64,000 nt of DNA from Thermus hydrothermalis. GTDB lineage: Bacteria; Deinococcota; Deinococci; Deinococcales; Thermaceae. Below are positions 17,545 to 24,122 of this stretch, piece by piece; position 1 is the first letter of the stretch; each line of letters begins with the position of its first letter. The notes under the pieces are model-generated. The model did not search any database. It was given only the letters and a program-made list of their open reading frames with translations, and had not been told where the DNA came from. The DNA is taken from the NCBI RefSeq assembly GCF_022760925.1, contig NZ_JAKTNT010000002.1:62001-126000 (forward strand), written 5' to 3'. The translations under genes were made by a program, and so were the position numbers.

Positions 17545-17550
17545 TAGGCT
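17545..17550 (+). promoter_or_regulatory. -10 box TAGGCT for leaderless pyrG
   Basis: The context GGTAGGCTAAAG lies 8 nt before the pyrG GTG and no ribosome binding site is present. The same 12-mer precedes the Nnr gene near 44610, and GGTAGGCTAAGG precedes the lipoprotein gene at 62135. Confidence 0.55.
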
Positions 17551-17558
17551 AAAGTCCC

Positions 17559-19202
17559 GTGAACAGGGTTTCCGATAGCCCAAAAAGGCCCAGGAAGTAC
17601 GTGTTCGTCACCGGGGGCGTGGTGTCTAGCCTGGGGAAGGGGATCCTCACCTCCTCCCTGGGGGCCCTTTTCCGGGCCCGGGGGTACCGGGTCACGGCCA
17701 TCAAGATTGACCCCTACGTGAACGTGGATGCGGGTACCATGCGCCCCTACGAGCACGGGGAGGTCTTCGTCACCGCCGACGGGGCCGAAACCGACCTGGA
17801 CATCGGCCACTACGAGCGGTTTTTGGACATGGACCTCTCCCGGGGGAACAACCTCACCACGGGCCAGGTCTACCTGTCCGTGATCCAGAAGGAGCGCCGG
17901 GGCGAGTACCTCTCCCAGACGGTCCAGGTCATCCCCCACATCACCGACGAGATCAAGGACCGCATCCGCAAGGTGGCGGAGGAGCAGAAGGCGGAGGTGG
18001 TGGTGGTGGAGGTGGGGGGCACGGTGGGGGATATAGAGAGCCTCCCCTTCCTCGAGGCCATCCGCCAGTTCCGCTTTGACGAGGGGGAGGAGAACACCTT
18101 CTACATCCACCTCACCCTGGTCCCCTACCTGGAAACCAGCGAGGAGTTCAAGACCAAGCCCACGCAGCACTCCGTGGCCACCCTAAGGGGGGTGGGCATC
18201 CAGCCCGACGCCGTCGTCCTGCGCTCGGTGAAACCCGTGCCCGAGGAGGTGCGGAAAAAGGTGGCCCTCTTCACCAACGTCCGCCCCGGCCACGTCTTTT
18301 CTAGCCCCAACGTGGAGCACCTCTACGAGGTGCCCCTCCTTCTGGAGGAGCAGGGTCTGGGCCGGGCGGTGGAGAAGGCCTTGGGGCTTGAGCCCGTCTT
18401 CCCCAACCTCTCCTTCTGGCAGGAGGCGGTCAAGGTCCTCAAGCGCCCCGAGCGCACGGTGCGCATCGCCATCGCCGGCAAGTACGTGAAGATGCCGGAC
18501 GCCTACCTTTCCCTCCTCGAGGCCCTGAAGCACGCGGGCATCAAGAACCGGGCCCGGGTGGAGGTGAAGTGGGTGGACGCCGAAGCCCTGGAGGCGGGGG
18601 ACCTGGACGAGGCCTTCGCCGACGTTTCCGGCATCCTGGTCCCCGGGGGCTTTGGCGTGCGGGGGATTGAGGGCAAGGTGCGGGCGGCCCAGTACGCCCG
18701 GGAGCGGAAGATCCCCTACCTGGGCATCTGCCTGGGGCTCCAGATCGCCGTCATTGAGTTCGCCCGGAACGTGGCGGGGCTCAAGGGGGCCAACTCCACG
18801 GAGTTTGACCCCTATACCCCCCACCCCGTGATTGACCTCATGCCGGAGCAGCTGGAGGTGGAGGGCCTAGGGGGGACCATGCGCCTCGGCGACTGGCCCA
18901 TGCGCATCCGGGAGGGCACCCTCCTCCACCGCCTCTACGGCAAGGAGGAGGCCATGGAGCGCCACCGCCACCGCTACGAGGTGAACCCCCTTTACGTGGA
19001 CCAGCTGGAGCGGGCGGGGCTCGTGGTTTCCGCCATCACCCCGGGGATGCGGGGCCGGGGGGCGGGGCTGGTGGAGGCCATTGAGCTTAAGGACCACCCC
19101 TTCTTCGTGGCCCTCCAGAGCCACCCCGAGTTCAAAAGCCGCCCCATGCGCCCCTCGCCCCCCTTCGCCGGCTTCGTGGAGGCGGCCTTGCGCCACGGCT
19201 AG
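17559..19202 (+). CDS. pyrG: CTP synthase
   Basis: A 547-residue enzyme that makes CTP from UTP, ATP and glutamine. The synthetase domain starts [16 protein letters not shown] and contains [13 protein letters not shown] and [22 protein letters not shown]. The C-terminal glutamine amidotransferase domain has the oxyanion strand VPGGFGVRG, nucleophile Cys in YLGICLGLQ, and His-Glu in QSHPEF. The protein closely matches T. thermophilus CTP synthase except at the extreme N-terminus. The start codon is GTG at 17559, just behind a -10 box. The TAG interlocks with the stop of the convergent ATPase gene. Confidence 0.97.
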   Translation: MNRVSDSPKRPRKYVFVTGGVVSSLGKGILTSSLGALFRARGYRVTAIKIDPYVNVDAGTMRPYEHGEVFVTADGAETDLDIGHYERFLDMDLSRGNNLTTGQVYLSVIQKERRGEYLSQTVQVIPHITDEIKDRIRKVAEEQKAEVVVVEVGGTVGDIESLPFLEAIRQFRFDEGEENTFYIHLTLVPYLETSEEFKTKPTQHSVATLRGVGIQPDAVVLRSVKPVPEEVRKKVALFTNVRPGHVFSSPNVEHLYEVPLLLEEQGLGRAVEKALGLEPVFPNLSFWQEAVKVLKRPERTVRIAIAGKYVKMPDAYLSLLEALKHAGIKNRARVEVKWVDAEALEAGDLDEAFADVSGILVPGGFGVRGIEGKVRAAQYARERKIPYLGICLGLQIAVIEFARNVAGLKGANSTEFDPYTPHPVIDLMPEQLEVEGLGGTMRLGDWPMRIREGTLLHRLYGKEEAMERHRHRYEVNPLYVDQLERAGLVVSAITPGMRGRGAGLVEAIELKDHPFFVALQSHPEFKSRPMRPSPPFAGFVEAALRHG

Positions 19203-20224
19203 CCTAGGAGGCTTGCCGCCTGCCGGGCCACCCGGCCGGAAAACCCCTTTTGCAGGGCGAAGCGGAGGGCTTCCTCCTCCTCTTTGGCCGTGAGGGGCCG
19301 GCCCAGGTGGTGGGCCACCGCCTTGAGGTAGAGGGCCTTGTCAAAGGGCGGGAAGGTGAGGACGAGGCCGAAGCGCTCGGAAAGGGCCAGGGTGTCCTGG
19401 AGGGCGTCCCAGGCCTCGGGAGCCTCGCCGGGCAGGGGGTTTTCCCCGAGGCGGCGCACCAGGTGGCGGCGGTTGGAGGTGGCGAGGAGGAGGACGTTTT
19501 CCGGAGGCCCCTCGAGGCTCCCCTCCAAAAGGGCCTTCAGGTGGTGGAAGGCCTCGCCCTCCGGGTCCAGGGAGAGGTCGTCTAAGAAGAGGAAGAAGCG
19601 CTGGGGAAGGAGGGCCAGGGTTTCCAGAAGGGTTTCCAGGCGGGAAAGGGCCCGGGGCTCCACCTCCACCATCCGGGCCCCCTCCAGGCGCAGAAGCCCC
19701 TTGGCGGCGGTGCTCTTCCCGGTGCCCCGGGCCCCGTAGAGGAGGGTGTGGAGGGCGGGCCTGCCCGAGAGGAAGCGCCGGGCGTTTTCCTCCAGGGCCT
19801 GGCGCTGGGCCTCGTAGCCCAAGAGCTCCCCTTCCCGGGGAAGGCGGGGGGAGGGAAGGGGGTGCACCTCCCCGTCAAAGCGGAAGGCGCGGTAGAGGGC
19901 GAAGGGCCAGGGCCCGTGGGCTTTTAGCACCTCCACCAGGGCCAGGGGGTCGCGGGCGAGGAGCGCTCTAAGGGCCCCTTCCTCCGCCGGATGGGGTGGG
20001 CGCTCCCCGAGGCTTCCCAAGGGGTATTCCCGCCGCAGGCGCTCAAGCTCCAGGTAGAGGGCCTCGAGGTCCAGTCGGATGAGGTCCAGAAGCCCCGGGG
20101 TGGGCCGGAGGGCGCGGAAGGCCCACGGGGCCTTGAGGAGGCTCTGCGCCAGGGCGTAGCCCCAGGGCTCCCCTTCGGGGAGGTCCAGGGACAGGAGGTC
20201 TAAGGGGGTCTTGGGGCGGTCCAT
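19199..20224 (-). CDS. DUF815-type AAA+ ATPase
   Basis: A 341-residue predicted ATPase with Walker A GARGTGKST (about residue 167), Walker B FFLFLDDLS and a sensor-like LLATSNRRHLVRR. The layout, an N-terminal helical region of about 150 residues followed by a single AAA+ core, matches the DUF815 family of uncharacterised bacterial ATPases. Substrate and process are unknown. The ATG at 20224 lies just after the terminator of tRNA-Lys; no strong ribosome binding site is seen. Confidence 0.78.
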   Translation of the reverse strand: MDRPKTPLDLLSLDLPEGEPWGYALAQSLLKAPWAFRALRPTPGLLDLIRLDLEALYLELERLRREYPLGSLGERPPHPAEEGALRALLARDPLALVEVLKAHGPWPFALYRAFRFDGEVHPLPSPRLPREGELLGYEAQRQALEENARRFLSGRPALHTLLYGARGTGKSTAAKGLLRLEGARMVEVEPRALSRLETLLETLALLPQRFFLFLDDLSLDPEGEAFHHLKALLEGSLEGPPENVLLLATSNRRHLVRRLGENPLPGEAPEAWDALQDTLALSERFGLVLTFPPFDKALYLKAVAHHLGRPLTAKEEEEALRFALQKGFSGRVARQAASLLG

Positions 20225-20241
20225 GGGGACATGATAAGGAA

Positions 20242-20261
20242 CCCCCGGGCTTCCCCGGGGG
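20242..20261 (-). terminator. terminator hairpin after tRNA-Lys
   Basis: CCCCCGGG and CCCGGGGG form an 8-bp stem with a 4-nt loop, 6 nt past the encoded CCA end of the tRNA. A U-rich but mixed tract (TTCCTTAT) follows on the minus strand. Confidence 0.65.
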
Positions 20262-20266
20262 GCTTC

Positions 20267-20342
20267 TGGTGGGCCGCACAGGACTCGAACCTGTAACCCA
20301 CCGATTAAGAGTCGGTTGCTCTACCGGTTGAGCTAGCGGCCC
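20267..20342 (-). tRNA. tRNA-Lys (anticodon CTT)
   Basis: A 76-nt cloverleaf including an encoded CCA. The acceptor stem is GGGCCGC paired with GCGGCCC, discriminator A. The anticodon stem CCGA/TCGG encloses loop CTCTTAA, giving anticodon CUU, which reads AAG lysine codons. The T arm holds GGTTCGAGTCC. The D arm contains AGCTCAACCGGTAGAGC. Confidence 0.96.
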
Positions 20343-20356
20343 AAACGCCAAAAGCT

Positions 20357-20385
20357 AGTGTAGCCCCGCTTTTTCCCGCTGTCAA
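20357..20385 (-). promoter_or_regulatory. sigma-70-type promoter for tRNA-Lys
   Basis: TTGACA (20385-20380), a 17-nt spacer and TACACT (20362-20357) form an almost perfect promoter 14 nt before the tRNA. The TGA of the -35 box is the stop codon of the upstream thiamine pyrophosphokinase gene. Confidence 0.85.
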
Positions 20386-20993
20386 TAGACGTAGAGCACC
20401 GCCCGCCCCGCCGCCACCCGTACCCGCACCTCCCCCAGGGCTTCGTTCTCCAGGGTGCGGGTGGTGGCCGCCAAGGGGGTTGGGGGCAGGTTCCAGCGGG
20501 CCCCTTCCAGGGCCAGGGTGGCCTCGAGGAAGGGGACGAGGCTAAAGGGGGTGCCCGCTTCCATGGGGAAGGCGTGCTCCCCCGGAAGGAGGGGGTAAGC
20601 CCAGGTGAGCCCGTCCGTGAGGGCCACCCTTACCCCCCTTTCCGCCAGGCCGAAAGCGAGGGCCAGGTGGGCCAGGGTGTGGTCCAGCCTCCCCCCAATC
20701 CCCCCCAGCAAAAGCACCTCCTCCGCCCCCAGGGCCAAGGCCCTCCGCAAGAGGGCTTCCCCGTCCGTGAGGTCCTTGTCCTGCGGCAGGACCTCCTTGG
20801 GAGCGGGAAGGGCCTTTTGGAGCCAAGCGGGGCTTGAGTCAAAGTCCCCAAGCCACAGGTCCGGGGTAAGCCCCAAGGCCAGGGCGTGCCTCCCCCCGGA
20901 GTCCGCCGCCAGGAGGCGGAAGCCCTTAAGCCGCTCCCGCAGGGCCTGGGTTACGAGGAGGGGTCCTCCCAGGAGAAGGGCGAAGCGCCTCAT
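20382..20993 (-). CDS. thiN: thiamine pyrophosphokinase
   Basis: A 203-residue cytosolic enzyme that converts thiamine and ATP to thiamine pyrophosphate and AMP. Recognisable parts are LAADSGGRHALALGLTPDLWLGDFDS, here read in pieces as AADSGG, PDLWLGDFDS, QDKDLTDGE and GGIGGRLDHTLA, the signature strands of the TPK catalytic domain. The ATG at 20993 overlaps the stop of an ABC ATPase gene (ATGA) and begins at MRRFALLLGG; longer frames upstream are unlikely. Pairing with a transporter ATPase suggests a thiamine salvage unit. Its stop codon lies in the -35 box of the tRNA-Lys promoter. Confidence 0.88.
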   Translation of the reverse strand: MRRFALLLGGPLLVTQALRERLKGFRLLAADSGGRHALALGLTPDLWLGDFDSSPAWLQKALPAPKEVLPQDKDLTDGEALLRRALALGAEEVLLLGGIGGRLDHTLAHLALAFGLAERGVRVALTDGLTWAYPLLPGEHAFPMEAGTPFSLVPFLEATLALEGARWNLPPTPLAATTRTLENEALGEVRVRVAAGRAVLYVY

Positions 20994-21940
20994 CCCTCCA
21001 AGGCTACCGCCTGCGCAAGGTCCAGGTGGAGGCCCATTTCCTCGCCCTCCTCGGGGCCTTCTGGGGCCTCGAGGTAGAGCCTTAGCCCTTCCAGCCGCAC
21101 CCATAGCCCCACCCGCCCCCCGTAGAAGAGCCTTTCCTCCACCACCCCCCGCCGTTTTCCCCCCAGGGAAAGGGCCTTGGGGGGGAGGAGGTGGGCCTTG
21201 GGGGGCAGGCCCAGGCGGGTGCTTTCCTCGGGGCTAAGGAGGTTTTTGTGCCCGAGAAAGCGGGCGGTCCAGGCGTCCTTGGGCCGGGCATAGACCTCCT
21301 CGGGCCGGCCTATCTGCACGAGCCGGCCCTCCCGCAGGAGGGCCACCCGGTGGGCGAGGAGGAAGGCTTCCCCTTGGTCGTGGGTCACGAGGAGGGTGGT
21401 GATGCCCTCCTCCCGTAAGGTCCTTCGCAGGAAGAAAAGGAGCTCTTCCCGAAGCCGGAGGTCCAAGGCCCCCAAGGGCTCGTCCAGGAGGAGAAGCCGG
21501 GGCCTCGCCGCCAGGGCCCGGGCCAGGGCCACTCGTTGCTTTTCCCCACCGGAGAGGGCCTCGGGGCGCTTTTCGGCATGGGGGGTGAGCTCCATGCGGG
21601 AAAGAAGCTCCTGTACGCGTGCCTCCCGCCTTTCCCTAGGCCAGCGGGCCTCCACCAGGGGAAAGGCGATGTTCTCCGCCACGGTGAGGTGGGGGAAGAG
21701 GGCGTAGTCCTGGAAGAGGAAGCCCACCCCCCGCCGTTCGGGGGGGAGGGGGGTGAGGTCCAAGGGGCCTAGGCGCACCTGGCCCCGGTCTGGGGTGAGA
21801 AGCCCGGCCACCAGGCGGAGCAGGGTGCTCTTGCCGCTCCCCGAGGGGCCCAGGAGGGCTAAGACCTCTCCCGCCTCTACCTCGAGGCGCACCTCCAGGT
21901 GAAACCCGGGGAAACGCTTCTCCAAGTCAAGGGCGAGCAC
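20990..21940 (-). CDS. ABC transporter ATP-binding protein, probably for thiamine (ThiQ-like)
   Basis: A 316-residue ATPase subunit with Walker A GPSGSGKST, Q-loop FLFQDYALFPHLT, signature LSGGEKQRVALARALAARP, Walker B LLLLDEPLGALD and switch VTHDQGEA. Residues after about 230 form a small C-terminal domain. The type fits polyamine/iron/thiamine importers. Coupling to thiN, and the absence of an ATPase next to thiB-thiP at 46-48 kb, make ThiQ the best guess (inference). The start is GTG at 21940, because no ATG is in frame; it is 6 nt after TTTAAT, so the message is likely leaderless. Confidence 0.8.
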   Translation of the reverse strand: MLALDLEKRFPGFHLEVRLEVEAGEVLALLGPSGSGKSTLLRLVAGLLTPDRGQVRLGPLDLTPLPPERRGVGFLFQDYALFPHLTVAENIAFPLVEARWPRERREARVQELLSRMELTPHAEKRPEALSGGEKQRVALARALAARPRLLLLDEPLGALDLRLREELLFFLRRTLREEGITTLLVTHDQGEAFLLAHRVALLREGRLVQIGRPEEVYARPKDAWTARFLGHKNLLSPEESTRLGLPPKAHLLPPKALSLGGKRRGVVEERLFYGGRVGLWVRLEGLRLYLEAPEGPEEGEEMGLHLDLAQAVALEG

Positions 21941-21946
21941 CCCCCC

Positions 21947-21952
21947 ATTAAA
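21947..21952 (-). promoter_or_regulatory. -10 box TTTAAT for the thiQ-like/thiN transcript
   Basis: TTTAAT ends 6 nt (GGGGGG) before the GTG start and begins 7 nt after the cytochrome c552 terminator stem, so the transcript is insulated from the gene upstream. Confidence 0.5.
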
Positions 21953-21958
21953 GCAGGG

Positions 21959-21980
21959 CCCGGGGCCTAAAGGCCCCGGG
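21959..21980 (-). terminator. terminator hairpin after cytochrome c552
   Basis: CCCGGGGCC and GGCCCCGGG form a perfect 9-bp stem with a TAAA/TTTA loop, 16 nt after the cytochrome stop codon. The U tract is short, so strength is uncertain. Confidence 0.65.
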
Positions 21981-21996
21981 TACACCCAAAGTTTCC

Positions 21997-22443
21997 TTAC
22001 TTGAGCCCGAGCTTCTTCCGCTCCTCCAATACCTGCTGTGGGGTGAGCTTCTTACCCCGCAGGGCCTTGACCTCGGCGGCGGTGAAGGGCTTGAAGCCCG
22101 GGACCTTCTTGTCGTCCCCCCAGGCGGTGGCGATGTGGTTGAGGAGGGCGGCGATCTCCTCGTCCTTTAGGCCGCCAAAGGCGGGCATAGCCCCGCTATA
22201 TTTCATCCCCTTGACCTCAATCGGCCCCTGGAGGCCCCAAAGGAGAACCTTGATCAGGTACTCCCGTCCTCCCTGCTTGGCGAGGATCTCCGCCATCTGG
22301 CTGGCGAGGGGCGGGAAGGCGCCCGGGATCCCTTGGCCGTTCGGCTGATGGCAGCCCGCGCACTGTGCGTAGAGCTTGGCGCCGTCCGCCTGGGCGAAGG
22401 CCAGGCTGCCGAGAAGGAGGAGAGCCACCATGGTCCGCTTCAT
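21997..22443 (-). CDS. cycA: cytochrome c552
   Basis: A 148-residue secreted electron carrier between the bc complex, Sox enzymes and ba3/caa3 oxidases. The signal peptide ends at LAFAQA; heme attachment is CAGCH, and the likely Met ligand lies in GAMPAF. The C-terminal extension with FKPFTA and QQVLEERKKLGLK is the hallmark of Thermus c552, and the sequence is close to the T. thermophilus protein. GGAGGG lies 5-6 nt before the ATG. It has its own promoter and terminator and diverges from the sox operon, whose electrons it probably receives. Confidence 0.93.
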   Translation of the reverse strand: MKRTMVALLLLGSLAFAQADGAKLYAQCAGCHQPNGQGIPGAFPPLASQMAEILAKQGGREYLIKVLLWGLQGPIEVKGMKYSGAMPAFGGLKDEEIAALLNHIATAWGDDKKVPGFKPFTAAEVKALRGKKLTPQQVLEERKKLGLK

Positions 22444-22461
22444 CTTTACCCTCCGGGGTAT

Positions 22462-22490
22462 AGGGTAGTTTGTCCCTTAAAACCCGTCAA
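22462..22490 (-). promoter_or_regulatory. promoter for cytochrome c552
   Basis: TTGACG (22490-22485), 17-nt spacer, TACCCT (22467-22462). The leader would be about 12-15 nt and holds GGAGGG. Confidence 0.6.
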
Positions 22491-22626
22491 GAGGGATGGC
22501 TTTAGGAAAGCTTAAGCTAAGCGCCAAGGCACTTTACGGGATGGGGGTATGCATTTCCCGACCTTTATGTGGGTCATTGCAGGGGGTATAACGTGAAGGA
22601 TTGCTTGAACGAGTGTAGCTAACCCC
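22491..22626. other. divergent c552/sox intergenic region with palindrome
   Basis: No gene is seen in the 249 nt between the c552 and sox starts. Besides two promoters it holds the perfect 10-bp palindrome AGCTTAAGCT (22509-22518) and two GGGGGTAT repeats (22543-22550 and 22585-22592). These are candidate binding sites for a regulator of the sox operon; none of the known Sox regulators is encoded in the window. Confidence 0.35.
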
Positions 22627-22656
22627 TTGATTTTTAGCGGCGAAACTTGGTAAGGT
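22627..22656 (+). promoter_or_regulatory. promoter for the sox operon
   Basis: TTGATT (22627-22632), 18-nt spacer, TAAGGT (22651-22656). The leader of about 30 nt carries GAGGTGG 7 nt before the first ATG. Confidence 0.55.
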
Positions 22657-22692
22657 ACAAATGTCCTTGGGTGTACCGAGGTGGTGTAAGGT

Positions 22693-23121
22693 ATGTACGT
22701 GTACCGGGTAATTTGGCCGACGCTCCTCATGGGCCTAGCCCTCGCCGCGCCGGATTTTGGCCGTTGGTATCCCTTCCGTGAGGCCCAGGCCCTGGCCCAG
22801 GAGCACGCCCGGGTTCTCATGGTGTACTTTCATAGCCCCCACTGCCCCTACTGCGACCAGATGAACACCTTCGTCCTCTCCGACCCTGCGGTAAGCCGCC
22901 TTCTGGAGGAGCGGTTCGTGGTGGCCTCCGTGGGCACGGAAACCCCGGAGGGGCAGGACCTGGCCCGGCGCTTTCGCGTGCCGGGCACCCCTACCTTCGT
23001 CTTCCTCGTCCCCAGGAAGGGGGCGTGGGAGGAGGTGGGCCGGTTTTTTGGCAGCCGGCCCCGGGCGCAGTTCCTCTTGGAGCTGCGCCAAATGTGCGCC
23101 AAAGGAGGTGCGTGTGAATAG
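22693..23121 (+). CDS. exported thioredoxin-fold protein of the sox operon (SoxS/SoxW-like)
   Basis: A 142-residue protein with an N-terminal hydrophobic export signal and a thioredoxin fold carrying CPYC in HSPHCPYCDQM, and cis-Pro in VPGTPTFVFL. Two further Cys sit at the C-terminus (MCAKGGACE). In other Sox systems periplasmic thioredoxins such as SoxS or SoxW reduce and reactivate SoxYZ; the leading position before soxY supports the same role (inference). The ATG at 22693 is preceded by GAGGTGG at 7 nt. Its end overlaps the soxY start by 8 nt. Confidence 0.82.
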   Translation: MYVYRVIWPTLLMGLALAAPDFGRWYPFREAQALAQEHARVLMVYFHSPHCPYCDQMNTFVLSDPAVSRLLEERFVVASVGTETPEGQDLARRFRVPGTPTFVFLVPRKGAWEEVGRFFGSRPRAQFLLELRQMCAKGGACE

Positions 23122-23566
23122 GCGAGCGTTTCTGAAGGCAACCGGTGCGGCCCTTTCCGCCCTGGCCGTGGCGGGGCTACCCGCCATGGCCCAAGGGCTG
23201 GAAGGGGAGGACCTGGCCCACTTGGAGAAGGCCTTGCAGGAGGCCTTGGGCAAGGGCTTTAAGGACCTTACCCCCTCCAACCTGGTGAAGCTCACCATGC
23301 CCGCCATCGCCGAAAGCGGGGCCAACGTGCCCGCCGAGGTGGAGGTGAACCTGCCCTCCAACCAGGTCAAGGCCATCCACCTCTTCGCCGACAAGAACCC
23401 CACGCCGAGGTTGGTGACCTTCATGCCCATGAAGGCCCTGCCCTACTACGCCACCCGGGTCCGCCTGGCGGAAACCACCGCCATTCGGGCTGTGGTGGAG
23501 ACCACGGACGGCAAGTTCCTTCTGGCCTCGGCCAGCACCCGCGTCACCGTGGGGGGCTGCGGTTAA
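23114..23566 (+). CDS. soxY: sulfur carrier protein SoxY
   Basis: A 150-residue periplasmic carrier on whose C-terminal Cys sulfur intermediates of thiosulfate oxidation are bound. The N-terminus NRRAFLKATGAA is a Tat signal with cleavage near AMAQG; the C-terminus ends VGGCG, the swinging arm, one Gly shorter than the usual GGCGG. The start is the GTG at 23114: AAGGAGG lies 5 nt upstream and the codon begins directly before the twin-Arg motif. soxZ follows after 16 nt, and the two proteins form the SoxYZ heterodimer. Confidence 0.93.
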   Translation: MNRRAFLKATGAALSALAVAGLPAMAQGLEGEDLAHLEKALQEALGKGFKDLTPSNLVKLTMPAIAESGANVPAEVEVNLPSNQVKAIHLFADKNPTPRLVTFMPMKALPYYATRVRLAETTAIRAVVETTDGKFLLASASTRVTVGGCG

Positions 23567-23582
23567 GGAAAGGAGGTAGAAG

Positions 23583-23909
23583 ATGCCCATCCGCACCATC
23601 GTTCGCCTGACCCCGGCCAAGCCCAAGGCGGGAGAGGAGTTTCGGCTACAGGCGGTGGCCCAGCACCCTAACGAACCGGGCACCCGGCGGGACGCCCAGG
23701 GTAACCTCATCCCCGCCAACTACATCAACCTGGTAGAGGTTTACTTTGAGGGGGAAAAGGTGGCGGAGGCCCGGCCCGGTCCCTCCACCAGCGCCAACCC
23801 CCTTTACGGCTTTAAGTTCAAGGCGGAAAAGCCGGGGACCTTCACGGTGAAGCTTAAAGACACGAGCGGCGACACGGGGGAGGCCCAGGTCAAGCTGGAG
23901 CTGGCCTAA
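23583..23909 (+). CDS. soxZ: sulfur oxidation protein SoxZ
   Basis: A 108-residue beta-sandwich partner of SoxY. Typical stretches are AGEEFRLQAVAQHPNEPGTRRD and YGFKFKAEKPGTFTVKLKDT in shortened form (AQHPNEPGTRRD; FKFKAEKPGTFTV). It has no signal peptide, as usual, because it is exported folded together with Tat-dependent SoxY. AAAGGAGG lies 6 nt before the ATG. A strong hairpin follows its stop. Confidence 0.95.
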   Translation: MPIRTIVRLTPAKPKAGEEFRLQAVAQHPNEPGTRRDAQGNLIPANYINLVEVYFEGEKVAEARPGPSTSANPLYGFKFKAEKPGTFTVKLKDTSGDTGEAQVKLELA

Positions 23910-23913
23910 GGCG

Positions 23914-23937
23914 AGGCGCCCGGGAAACCGGGCGCCT
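23914..23937 (+). terminator. hairpin after soxZ (partial terminator or processing site)
   Basis: AGGCGCCCGG and CCGGGCGCCT form a perfect 10-bp stem with a GAAA tetraloop. Only TTTA follows, so read-through to soxB is likely and the hairpin may protect the soxYZ 3-prime end, raising carrier protein levels. Confidence 0.6.
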
Positions 23938-23954
23938 TTATGGAGGTTGGGTAT

Positions 23955-24122
23955 ATGCGGCCCAAGGCGTGGTGGGTGGTGGGTGCGGCCCTTCTCTTGG
24001 CCCTCGGCTTGGCCCAGGAAGGAGACCCCCGGGAGGAGGCCAGAAGGCAAAAGAAGCTCCTCTTGCAGACCGCGGGCATCGAATCCGAGTTCAACACCAA
24101 GCCGGCGGTGGGGTCTAGATGA
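23955..24122 (+). CDS. 55-residue exported peptide between soxZ and soxB
   Basis: A small protein, MRPKAWWVVGAALLLALG followed by LAQEGDPREEARR, that is a signal peptide or anchor plus about 35 charged residues ending IESEFNTKPAVGSR. GGAGG is 8 nt before the ATG at 23955, and its stop overlaps the soxB ATG (ATGA), so it is translated and coupled. No Cys or heme site is present. It could be an accessory of SoxB or SoxXA, in the sense that SoxK-type small proteins are, but I see no direct similarity. Confidence 0.65.
   Translation: MRPKAWWVVGAALLLALGLAQEGDPREEARRQKKLLLQTAGIESEFNTKPAVGSR

Noticed and set aside
17445-18170. Upstream extension of the L13 frame to 18170 and of other genes (ThiN, TatD, CcmB, Rieske) by long open frames
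   Set aside because: The extensions overlap conserved genes in antiphase or lack homology; ribosome binding sites or -10 boxes mark the internal starts.
20267-20342. tRNA-Lys as an attachment site for an integrated island
   Set aside because: No duplicated tRNA 3-prime end and no integrase gene is found within the window, and flanking genes have normal codon use.
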